NCBI GenBank assembly: GCA_017533005.1
Contig: JAFXIQ010000007.1
Coordinates: 1-58,359 of the forward strand
Direction of reading: 5' to 3'
DNA length: 58,359 nt
DNA from: Clostridia bacterium
GTDB taxonomy: Bacteria; Bacillota; Clostridia; Christensenellales; DTU072
Positions 27,301-36,700 of this stretch are shown piece after piece. The notes beneath the pieces were generated by a model. The model was not told where the DNA came from. It did not search any database and saw only the letters and a program-made list of their open reading frames with translations. A program made the position numbers and the translations under genes. Within the stretch, counting starts at the first letter, position 1. Each line of letters starts with the position of its first letter.

Positions 27301-27604
27301 CTATAGCCAAACCGATTACGTTATCGCATCGGAAGTTAAAGACGTGTATTCAAAAGATGATTATGCTACGGATGCTAACCCATACGGCGACAGCTATACG
27401 CAAGAAGTTATCGATGCACTTAACAGCGCAATAGTACACTTTGGTATGGCAACAACCGAGTACAACTATATTGTAGAAGATTGGAGCGGAGAAGAAGCCA
27501 TAGAAGGTGGTTATCAACAAAAATCTGTTAGAATTAGAGTAACGGTTAATGGAGAAACCACGGAATTCTTGGCAGACGGACTAATCATAAGAAAATACAA
27601 CTAA
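18311..27604 (+). CDS. Giant repeat-domain lipoprotein (3097 residues)
   Basis: GGAGGT five to six bases before the ATG. Signal peptide MKKLKLLPVLILLLLAFVTS, lipobox LFAC with Cys25, then an acidic linker. Residues about 50-800 look like two or more extracellular lipoprotein-type beta domains, with segments such as IPALDLKLDVLLRTD and YYKDELTYVDIKGF that have counterparts in the next gene. From about 1280 to the end a domain recurs with the pattern [V/I][D/N]P[YLFM] ... LP/IP ... hxFxDG ... hxW ... GG ... hxVxhhxR/hLDM; DP(Y)-type cores lie near 1285, 1588, 2193, 2309, 2642 and 2893. No sortase motif, catalytic motif or C-terminal membrane segment. Predicted to be anchored by lipid on the outer face of the membrane. 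Function unknown. Confidence 0.85.
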   Translation: MKKLKLLPVLILLLLAFVTSFLFACTPPEEAWTNPYPIVDDEVNEQFKDKTTKDQAIDRATDSLDNLLDYLDTEEGATTGYYMGADLLINAKDEQGMDSAFRLKLQANMYTYPYEQYEEGTPEYEAALAKHNKEIKKSDMVIEWYDGMTNTMLIGFYFDGFNDTDGTGNDLFLNLQGTKRIFREFGDSVLYQQLVRLLTHMNLETLINSATGSGSGDESVNSLRGVLDLAVSDNYQQTLNGDVASILFDKVSLNTIVDDLTSYMHSIFGPFKDKLDPLTNKYLGFLFSSLGKDDEKGTETSITALTSDIQFIMEPNVRAGKEILTELVLAGEGTSMRSYLDSYDEVQYKNIPFTFEMSADYDIQVSDKIRIDTEGYTDYVYGSYEFTGDMFIPALDLKLDVLLRTDMHEYDNPSNKVYMACRDIATDDLIIGLYYKDELTYVDIKGFQDLYGGIKFEDIGLPQAYKAGFDLADTLDWLFSFVDQYIVIAVDNILEGNNGDEESKFGATTEKIMEKVTSTMKDENDPSSRATIRIRVDKQLIVDVVSMNSKTGVNYSDEQIIEIINKQFNIDIETIADIMGVSVTELMNTTYFDITYDVDEYSIKLEVFSWAEKSSIEDASMVMRMNLYPQHIGEKVKIAFPDFSNFNELQDVMTYSGYMKGNFIFANNEEVDLSELLGCFMDDSTGLNTPYVLPSSAEILFELYYDQYIREQILENGRWTRRSRSAFNLSLYVVEDDKTTKIANVYANDVSLNTADPIEELGYIWLDYVCIEGMPKFKIREDLFVKSFYEYMGYDFETEDEDIVMGLTDIVKALMEDSWAVFEPEVIRVTTSNQTIKDFFRVEELIGNVEVKIGFKQRVKNIDHLEREFAMYTVDEFIDLEGTSIYDVKLHDTINVIFDWGERVENKDFLIEYDPASIAVTSGTDTYRPTLLDTFMGVNRDYRVYLTTYLGTQVIRELVEDRYFWEPLDEIPETVAAYYGDVQNMQADYPAEYIMHGVYDRNTDYYTVVNEFGYEILYDMNNEIYIVGLGAQYQYDKALEFLGNTAKIYTRTYKDEFNNTMRYDISSRIPGYYVVENIDYEVLYSLDLNIFVVKDIATKAAVTSLLPEGATIRAYTRDFESKTFQLDLRTGRYFYRETEIVDGKEEVKFRIVKDEGDANFRVSEGDKAAANEAGFKNTNLNVDASLIWDAKPYNQVDWNGENYDKVDWDDTAWDTVDFQQMRWEDLTLEGGIFLVQVVIGKGKMATYTENVRVKVWNRTVDTDKIVNINTESGSVKAPVAMTVDVDPMVYLLYKSYFVNTLGGNPEEFTRWFFNQYTVTIKFTDIYHDETEDTPDEVGFFDWAFDFDNEEKIYGEKQINNRIFLEEGVPVDSLTYVYTVFHHQVIALCLRVLPRELDYVMIDGETEKNHYTIDALSPEYDEYGKAHYYIPTNLVYYFKDYNGGEYSLDFRDFGASTIFSTLPETMSPIGNVIGADNGFSVIIWNDKEADNVKIFDNNYPFLSTESNVTQSAFDIKRHVDPVGAWYYEDWMVVPEITLTVEVPDKIINAFDKNFITEDHVNRNYALFNVQYPEYYVEGQAEYNNCGVYYVDPYNSDTWIMDKMLYVFFTNKDGTYTRYEYQMEWENLLGDTTEHFVQENGKLRFIDITQMPRAYYLTATIGDEEVNYIEVRILIVNMSGVASTIEFTNADGSSLKNAKGDELTITGASGTHADSLQETLYTYNVDTYARFDIPELVRVTFKDGTTRVYGTQWEDHAPWVQGTSVDVATKIGDKDAINTKLYLNYAIEGKELNRLDVNNYHGNPENLSIDILAKTIVLDGIAVGSIGGLNSVIMADTPGGGFKLFYNPYEYFTWLFSDLTVGFAGVGVEDINITDATSSAYEYIFATLDTQEMIELLGQGIDIYVGQEDDAHDFKVIVKIEKTDSIEVDDTKPHIGGRFNEVSIQIYTSDNTDAYPNGYIISENLSFVVYYKDGRQIFYTPNPVNGYNATTRPVPTEWAVTTRPEFTGSEIGVDKDTWMAGYEEYDIIDRVSMDSLYGGGVLWITTMLEDSTRVYVLLQSPGRSIGNEFYSTPDSMFKVDNGILIIDDIYNFYRLGAYLIPRNLPSKLILKGGYEISGIEWEIIASGSTLNDIDHKGTTSDIDLATATILKEKVTLKLRVLPSVINQMFYKDEQVDQSRWINSYEKDADGVLKVDVDPYANYAYYGDFEIPKKMTAVYETGVEHVFTGCEYYLRDDSNTRIADIEYDLQGHKLVVNGTTIPNERDVELKAVLPDGQVINILIHFNEKVITGYTVPGINDGPTDTPSKLVTIDPYGDTLSISQIITIAFSEGPSLKYTVPEWTIPLDFEVKYDTYYRLLATRADKYFEYRGELKGYVGLAPQEIDMKVSVLDRVLREWKADGVHEDTYTDANHMTVPNALYHYENPFLSKASDLPQVLEDTLYGNPQGLNIIWEFTDEQINCAGTGNGMDGKSYVVVNGFIDNVNNGQPIAIKVYVDRWEFSNIRKKQGSEYQSILNDIRFFFSDVTGKSSYMDYQIAFTRYNTLPAVGEDVISYVNQIFIPNDIDPTTVGYPEDYAYRIIWDAEAVLMAGVNGEVTNRRFTLGNAKLEVKLAPSNAATYQVERPIVTEIDLGYGYGVENHAIYVVNPLSPIFNVNNIGSMTLPVKAKGAYNLEYNVELDNPDLIIEVIWDVNGTTPSIPAAYLKGGVIRDWRVIVRIRKHSDPNYRHQQFFDIMLVCLDMSPTTHITSENISYLNSAKIKTTYNASTYMNTKNPYDDAYNEVLLKTFVEHEGVTDNALNTAVKIYGLQNARYNYRVVTWADRIYHNNNMKTQYSSIVEINGREYQTDIVKRCYSTVYEITSVDLGYGMGIDAAKYDKLVSEAENGVISQKKTRFVVNPFSINFGKSGTVVSKYVTELSKEKIVGSYNGTAFGDEYTFTVTWWDELNNGALTFEDKYVRGGAINQWKVLISVIKDSEAVYTEVYNIELLFLDMTPETNVIYSQTDYVIASEVKDVYSKDDYATDANPYGDSYTQEVIDALNSAIVHFGMATTEYNYIVEDWSGEEAIEGGYQQKSVRIRVTVNGETTEFLADGLIIRKYN

Positions 27605-27650
27605 CAAAATTCAAACTAGAAAAACAGCTAGATAAAGAAATGATGGAATA

Positions 27651-27700
27651 GGGGGACGCCCAAGTCCCCCACGCATAAATGGGGCTCACTCCCCAGGAGG
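27651..27700 (+). other. Two tandem hairpins at the junction of the giant genes, abutting the ribosome-binding site
   Basis: Hairpin 1: GGGGGAC / GTCCCCC (27651-27657 / 27664-27670). Hairpin 2: TGGGG / CCCCA (27680-27684 / 27691-27695), whose last base is the first base of the AGGAGG Shine-Dalgarno (27695-27700). No U-tract and no promoter are seen in the 101-base gap, so the genes are probably co-transcribed, with the stems affecting processing or initiation (inferred). Confidence 0.65.
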
Positions 27701-27705
27701 TTACA

Positions 27706-30700
27706 ATGAACACTATAATCAAGAGAATTTTACTCGTATTGCTGGTAATAGCACTCGCATTCACGTTAATTGCGTGTAGCGGAGACGAAACGAACGATCC
27801 ACAAACCCCACCCGAAGACGGAGGTGGTAGTGGTGCCGTGCCGAATACGCCGAACGTAAATCAGGTAGTCGTATTTGAGGACATAAAAAATGCTCTTGTA
27901 AACACGGGAGCAGATATTGCTGCGCAACAAACGGGTGTAAGAAACGTAACCTCCGATTACACCCTAATAGTTAACGGCATCAATATTGGTATTACGTATA
28001 GAGCAAATTATGATTATAATCGCAAGCAAGATAGTGAGATTTACCTTGAGATTTATGATTATATAACCCCTAGACCTGCAATTTTCGTTTATTACGCAAA
28101 TAACGATTTATACTACAGATTTGACGACAAGCTCACCGTAAGTAAAGATTTCGGTGGTTCTTCCACGTTTGAATTATTCTTTGATACGATAACCGTATTC
28201 GACCTAGAATACCTATTCTTCGAAGAAAGCTTTGCCCAAAGAGTACAAAATATGGGACTCGTTGACAATGAAGGAATTTCTCGTATTAAACTTGACGAAG
28301 ACACCGATATAATCAATATCAGAAAGATTGAGCTTAACATTATTGCAGAAGAAGTTCGTAACTTCATTGCAAACAACTTCCGTGTATTAGGCGATAGATT
28401 CGATGCTATCACCAAGACCTACCTAGGATTTAATTTATCCGATTTAGGTATGATTTCACCTCTAGGACTTAACGCGGAAAAGCTAGAAGCAACTTATACT
28501 AACGACGCAAACAACAGAAAGACGATGGATAACTTTACCGTTGTCTTTGCTGGTACGCAAACGGACTACGTAAGTACGTATTATCTAGAAGCTAATTACG
28601 CGACTTCTACGACAAAACAAGAGATTACTCTTAACGCAACACATAGCCCGGATACAAACGTTTATAAAGAAACACAAGTAGGACAAACGCACTTGAGCGG
28701 TTCACTTGTAATACCTGCACTTGATGCAGACTTCAAGGTCGACATTAAGACTAAACTTAACGTAGAAGATAATTCTACCAACCAATTTATTATTGATATA
28801 AGAAACCGTTCGGAAAATCAAGATAGCGAATTCGCAATAGATGAAGAAATTCTAATGACGTATTATCGTGACGGAATGCTTTATGTCGATGCAACGGGAT
28901 TCTTGGATAACTACGTAAGTGGTGTTGTAGATACAAACGCTCTTAATTTGCCGAAAGTTAAATTTGATAGCGTTAACTTGGCAGAAGAGTTTATCAACTT
29001 AATAGATATGAGCAAAGGCATCACCGGTGACGGATTGAGCTTCTCACAAATTCTAGACGCATTCAAGAATAAGGAAGGGCTTCTCGGCGTGCTACTATCA
29101 AAAGTTCGCAGTGAAGGTAGCATCGTCTACGTACAAATTGATGAAGAGCTAGTGAGCGAAATAGCTGGTGGTGAAATCGAAAGCATGTTCGACTTGTTAG
29201 GCGAAAAGCTCGGTATCGAGAGCGAAGAGCTTGAGCAATTCAAGCAACTTGATATTTTCAAGAATCTATATCTCGAAATCGCCTACGATACGGCAAACGA
29301 CGTTATCGTAATAAAAGGCAACAATGCTAGCGGTAGTGTATTCACACTAACCTTGAACGTTCAAGAAACCGACGAGGACTTCGTGATTACGTATCCCGAG
29401 GACGCATACTTTGCAACGTTTGAGGATTTCGCAATCCCCGAGAGCATGAACGTTCATATTGATGCAAACCTTAGAGTTCAAGGACAAGCTTCAGTAGATT
29501 TCGCTAAATTCATGGGCGTATTTATCGGTGATATTACCGGCGTTAACACACCGTTCAACCTTCTAATTCAAGACAAGATAAATATGGTTGCAGACGTATG
29601 GAATAAGGGCGATGAAACAGGCTTCTCTCTTATCCTTAAATATAATAATGATATATTAGTAGTCGCAAGAACAAGCCCGACCGACTCTTCCACCATACTT
29701 ATTGACAATAGAATGAACGGCTATAACGTCAAGTACGTTATGCCTGTAGAATCAACGCTCGCACTCTTCGACGAGCTAGTCGACGGCAAGTCTATTTTGA
29801 AATACGACACGATTATCGAAATGTATATGGCACTTGTAAAAGATGCACAAATACGTATGAGTGATAATTACATTTCGTTTACGCTTGCTCAAAGCGCAAT
29901 GAAAGAGCTTATTGGTGTAGACGCACTTGTCGCAGACGTAAACCTATCGTTCACGTTTAGCGAACCTGCTACGGATATGGTTCCTAGCGAATATGCAGAA
30001 CCCGTTGTTAACATTCAAAACGAAGTTATTTACGATAGTATGTACGAAGCCCGTTGGATAGACTCGGCAGAGGTTATTTTCGGATCGGGAGTCAGCAAGG
30101 TGTTCAAGCTCACTTTCGTTGGCGATAGTGCAACGCTAGTAACCGGCAAAAACGCATATCATCCAGAAGCTAAACTTCTAGGCAAACTAGTAACTTACGG
30201 TTTGTATTTCAGTGATGAAGTTAACGGTACTAAAGTTGTTCGCCAACTAGCAAACAGCGTAATGAAGGTTGACCCGTCGGAACTCGCACCATTCCCTGAG
30301 AAAATTGACGTTATTTATGAAGACAATACGAGAGGAAAGCTCGACTACGTTATAGAGGGCTTCCCATATAATAACGGCAATATAAGCCAAGCAATCGGAG
30401 GCGTAGAAGCGAAAGAATACATACTAATCGTAGGTAAAGATAGTATCGCAGAACAACGCTTTAAAGTCACGATATCCATTATGGGCAGAATGCTTCTCAA
30501 CAAAGAAGGTATGTATAACAATATTCCTATTGTTGACAAGGTAGAAATCGACCCATACGAATATGCAATCAATAAGCTAAAAGACGCGAGCTATAATCCT
30601 ATTCGTTATAAAGGCTCAATGTATAGAGAAGGTGTCGCGCCCACAACGTTAAGACTACTATTTACGGATTATAAAGGTACTGCCGTAGAAGAAGTACATC

Positions 30701-33700
30701 TAGATAACGTTGATTGGAACTTTGATTTAACAAGCATCAATTACGGTGGTGGTGTATATACCGTAACAGGTAAGTACAACACTCTAGATATTGCTCTAGA
30801 AATAACCGTTTTTGCTAAACGTGTAGCTTACGTACAAATCAACACCGAGAATAACGGCTACTACACCGTAGATTCATTGAAGAGATCAACTTATACGATT
30901 CCATCAATCACCGATGAAAATAACGAAGTAAGAATTTACTTCGAGTCAGGAAACTACCGTATAATCGGAGAAGAGCCTGCGGGCTATGTAAAAACTGACG
31001 ATAAATGCGACGGCTATTACCCAGAAATGCTTGATTGGGAGTACAAAGTTGCTGATAGCGTTGCCTCAACGGGTGTTGTATGGTGCTTAAACAACGGTAC
31101 AACCGATAGAACTTCGAGCGTATTTGGCACCGGCAAGATAGGCTCTTTGGTAGGCACACAAAAGGTTTCTGTAAACGTTGTATGTCCCGACCGTATAATT
31201 CCAGTTTCAGCTGATACTACGATGGCTGTTACTTCCGTTCAATATGCGAGCGACGGCACTATTTCCATTATGGAAAAGAATGCAGTTAACGTTTCTGCAA
31301 TAAGCTTTACAGAGAGTGGCGCATTGTATTCAGCGTTCAATTTCGACCCATACAGTGGTAAAGAAGAGAATCTTAACTTGCCCAAGGTCATTTACGCAGA
31401 CGTAGTTTACCAAGGCCGTACGCAAAGAATAGCATACCCTGTAACGTGGGTAGCAGGTCTTGAAGGACAAGACAACATTATTGACGAAAACGGAAGAATT
31501 TTGAACGCTCTAGTTCAAGAAGAGTACTTGAGAGTAACCGGTTATATCGGAGATGCAGGCGTAGTTGTTCCGGTTACAGCGCTTATCCATAACTTGAGTG
31601 GTGAATATGAAAGAGTCATAATGAAAGACGCTGACGGTAACGTTATGACAAACGTCATCGAAACCATAAAAGACGGCAAGGCTGTTTATTCGATAGAAGG
31701 ACTTAATCCTTATGATAAGCTTGTACTTCCTGCTAAATTCGAACTACACTTCCCGAGTGGCAGTGGTATTGAAGATAGAGAATACGATGCTGAATGGCTA
31801 ACCCCGGAAGGAACGCTCGCAGTTGAGCACATTTATCCTTACGGTGGTGGCGAATTTATGGTATACACCGAGTTACTAGGTGGTGACGATACGGGAATGC
31901 TTGACCAAGTTGTAGAGTTGAAGCTTGTATTCAAGCAAATGACTATCATTAACGACTTGCTATATGGTATTTCTACCGACCTAGATGCAGGCGAAGTAGT
32001 CACGCACCCCAATGCAACCTATCCGCACGAAGAAGGCGAGAGCGCAATCAGCGTTAAGTACGTTGTAGTAGACGGATATAGCGAGAATAGCCGTAATCTT
32101 ATCGACATACTTGAGAAGATTCCCTCATTCGTTGGAATAACGTTTGTTGGCGAAACTGCAAAATCAGAGAACATTCCTATTATTTGGAACGAATTCTACG
32201 ACGTAGCGAACGATAGACATATAAACGAGCTAGACAACTTAATTGCTTGTCTAAAAGACCCACGTGGTAGCAGTACTCGTTTAACAAACGGAGAATACGA
32301 CCTATACGATATAGGATACGACCTAATAACGATGACGGGCGTCATTTATCAAGGCACCCCGCTAGAACAAAACGTTTCTATATCCTTTATGGTTAAGCCC
32401 AAAGTGCTAACGTCGATGACGTTCACGAATTATGCAGACGAATTCAAGAGCGCAGATGCAAACGGCATCGTTCCCGTTGACGTAGACATCAATATGAAGA
32501 AAGTTGAAGAGAGTGTAAACGATGCAACGGGCGAAGTCACGAGTTATCTAACCGGCAACAATACTATTTCGATAGTAATGAACAAGCCGTTTATGTTGAA
32601 AGGTACTCTTGACGGCAAATACACTTCACTTACACCGTCACAATATCTCGATTATTTATTCTCGAACGTAAAATTAGCGTTCTCAGATAGTAATATCGGC
32701 GAATACACCTTCGTATACGACCTAGACGGCCTACTTAAGAATGCAGCAGGTTATTATGAAGGCGTTCAAGGCGGAGATGAAGACGCAATAGACGGTGAAT
32801 TCAAAGGCTTGAGATACTTCGACAAGGTTGCTTACGGACAAATCAAAGTTGATAATAGCGAATACGTTACTTATAACAATAACGTTGAGTTGAATAGAAG
32901 CACTGTAACCATCAAGTTCAAAGTCGATAGATTGTCAAACGGTAGCGTTGAACAAACCTTCGATTGCGACTTAACCGTTGTTAGAGACAATGCTCGTGAG
33001 GTTTATTTCTACGAGTACGTAGAAACTTTCGATGAAAACGGACTTCCCAAATACACGGATATGAGCCCATACGAAATCGATGAAATATTCCAAATGGAAT
33101 ATGAAAAGAGTGGACTTGTAACGTATAACGGACTAGTTTGGCGTGCATCTTACACCTATACAACGAATGGCGTTACTATTGTTGAAAACGACGTAGTTAA
33201 TAGTATATCGACCAAATTCTTCCGTTTCACAGAAGGTATTTCGATTACGCTACATACTACGCTAGTCGACGGTACGGGAATTCATCGTAACTTCGTATTC
33301 CTCAAGAAGAACGTTGGCAAGACGGAATATAACGCACAAGGCGAAGAAGATATCTATAACGTAGTAGACGGCACCTTGACGGTTTATAACGTATATGAAA
33401 TCTATCCTTTGATGGAAATGATTAACAAGCTACCGCAAGTCATTACGCCGAAGATTACTTCAGAATTTTTGAGTGACAATTCGGGTACGACCTTGAGCTT
33501 TACTATAGACAGTGCTTGGGCACCTAGTGATGCGTTCAAGGATGATAACGGTGGTTTCTCGGAAGAAAAGCTAAAGGCATTAATCAATTCTTCTGGTATT
33601 GGAAGAACGTTATTCGCAACGGCAACCATTTCCGGCTACAATAACGCAAAACAAACCATTGAATTATACATCGAAGTATTCCAACTAGCAGAAGGCGATA

Positions 33701-36700
33701 TTTATTCAGAAGAACTACATCTTGCAGGTAAATCTGCAGAATTCGACCCGTATTCATCAGACGAAAACGACGGCACGTTGGAATTGCCACAAGATATACT
33801 AGTAAAATTCGGTGATGAAAGCTTCAAATTTACGGAAGATAGTGGCATTAAATATATGCTTCGCAATACTTCAGGCGAATTCAATGAAGTCAAAGAAATT
33901 ATCTATAACAAAGCTGGTCACGCAATGGGTACTTCGTATGGTGGCAAGAACGATACGTTGTACTTCAAGTTAATACTTCCCGACGGAAATGAAACTTGTT
34001 ATTTCACAATTAAGTTCCTAAATAGAACGGTAACGTCGGTTACTTACGAAAACCTTGCTAGCAAGCAAGAAGACAAGAAAGCACTTGTAGAAGGCTTATA
34101 TTACGTCGACCCATACAACCCCGAAACTTGGGAACTTCCTTCAAAGGCAACCTTCGTTTACGGTGGTTCGGAACAAAGCGAACTCGAAGTTAGATGGGAA
34201 AACAAATCGTCTAACGCTACGATGTTCACGGAAAAAGACGGCGTTTATAGTTATACTCCGTCAGCTACCACCGATTATATGGGTGGCGTATACCTATTTG
34301 TTAGCCACTTGAGAGGTTTTGGAGAGCAAGACCCGTCGCAATACTTCATTATGACGGTTGTCGTTCTCAATAGAGAAATGATAGTTGCTCCTGCAAACAT
34401 AAGTAGTGGTTCGTATAAGTTCGATACGATTTCACCGTTCGCAGGTAGAGTAGAGGATATTCCGTCAGATTTAACCGACGCAACGTTCTTTAACTTGACG
34501 GAAAACGGCACGTATGACGGCTATGACGTTACCGTAAAATCTGAAATGAATGCATTAAAGGCAACTGTTTCAGAAGCAAATGTTACTTGGTATTATCGTA
34601 GTTTCATAGACGGCGACAACCTTTACGGCGAGTATAACGCAATATCAACGCCCGTTGTACCTAGAGTTTTCTGGGGAACTATGAAAAACGATGAATTTAT
34701 ACTACTTAACGACGACGATATCAATATTCTCGGTGGCTTTGAAAAGGCAGTTGTCGGTTACGTTGGAACTAAGAACGGAGAAGCATATTCTTACGGTCAA
34801 TTAATTCCTACATACAAGATAATAGCAGATAGCTGGGAATTCGTTCGCATTGACGGCATCGATAGCATTATCGAATTTAACAGATTTACAATGTCAAGCT
34901 TGCAAGACAGCTTCGACATAGTATTTAAAGTCGGTACAAGAGAAGTAAAAGTCCCCTTCTATCCAGAAGATAGAGCAGACGACAATAACAAGCGTCGCAC
35001 GGTTATTAAATGGGGCGATGATTTGCAAGAAGGCGATAACTCAACGCATTCGATAACGTTAGCTAACCTATTCAAAACGGATAGCTTGACTACGGAAAAG
35101 ATTTACAAGCTTGTTTTCCAACAACTATACGTTGACGAAATCAGCTTCGGTTACGGAGATAACAACGGATACGGCACTTCGGGACAAGTTAACGTTGTCA
35201 TCGACCCGTTGAATCCTGTAATTCCTACTAGCGCTTACGCAAGAGGAAGAACCAGCAACGAAGCTAACGCAGTTGAAGTTGACCTAGGTGTAGTATCTAT
35301 TGCTTGGGAAGATACTTCTTCAACTAGTGCAACGAGCATTTATAACCTAATGTTTGGTGGCGGAGAAAGAACGGTTGTTGCTCACGTTTACGATAAACTT
35401 GGTAACGTTTATTACTTCAACGTTCGCGTAAGCTACTTGAACAGAATGCCTTCGGGTATTTACACTTCGGCAAACCATTACTCAAATTCCGTTGCTACGA
35501 ACATCAACGGTAAACAATATTACGCATTAATGCTTTCTATTGACGGCAAGAAGAATAGTTACTTCAACGTTGACCCGATAGGTGACCTTGTTTACAATAG
35601 AAAGAACCCCGATGGTAGCTATCTATATACGCCTAACACCAAGTACGTATCAACGAATAACGAGCTAATTGATAGTGTATACGTTCTACCTAGCGAACTT
35701 AAGGTATTGTTTGCTAATAACTATACTGCAGGCTCGCTATTAAGCGCATCGCTCGATAAATTGGGAAGCGACGTCCTATTAACCAACGTTAAGTGGATAA
35801 TCTCAAGCGATATTACGCTATCTGGAACAAAAGAAGACGCGAAAATCGTAGCTAGAGTTGCAGGATTTAACGTTCAATACGAAACCAAAGAAGGCACGGT
35901 TGTTTCACAATACTATGACTTAACCGAGCCTTCGGCAAGCATTAGTAGCAACTTTAACATTCAACTATCGGTTGAAGATAGAACCGTCCAATACACGAGC
36001 ATTTCTTATCAAGAAGGCCCCGACGGCAATAAATATCAACAAGCAAACGTAGAATACTTCGTTGATCCGTACAACGTATCTTTCCCCAATAGCATATCTG
36101 TTAAGTTCACAGGAATTGCAAGAGAAAGAGAATTCACTAACATAGAATGGGAATACAACGAAGGAATTCTAAAAGAAGTCGATATCGTTAGTGGTAAAGC
36201 CGATGATGACAGAATGTACTTAATGGCAGGCTTCCCGATGTTCGGAACAAGACTAGAAATCAACTTCCGTATTAAGGCTCGTTACATTGACGCTAACATC
36301 GCAACCGGTGGTTCAACTACGGGTATGAAGGCACTTAAAGGTGGTACGCTTTACGTACTCAAGGGCATTCCTGTAGAAAAGCAACTACCCACACGTTTGT
36401 ATTATGCGTTTGGTGATGAAATCGCTAGCGTTCCATTGAAATTCACCGACGACCAAATGTCGATTATCAACGTCAACAATCCGGGTGCAGAAGTTGTTAT
36501 TAGAGGTAACCTAGGTATTGACACGGGTAACATTGAATTCACGGTCAAGGTTATTGACCCCGAAGTTTTCGCATTGAGAGCTCAAATCAAGACCGAAGTC
36601 GCAGGTGGACAAGTAACCGAAATCGTTACCTATCAAAAATCTGGTTTCCGTTATAATGAAATTTCCGTTGGCGTAAACCGTAACGGTGTTTATGCAGTCG

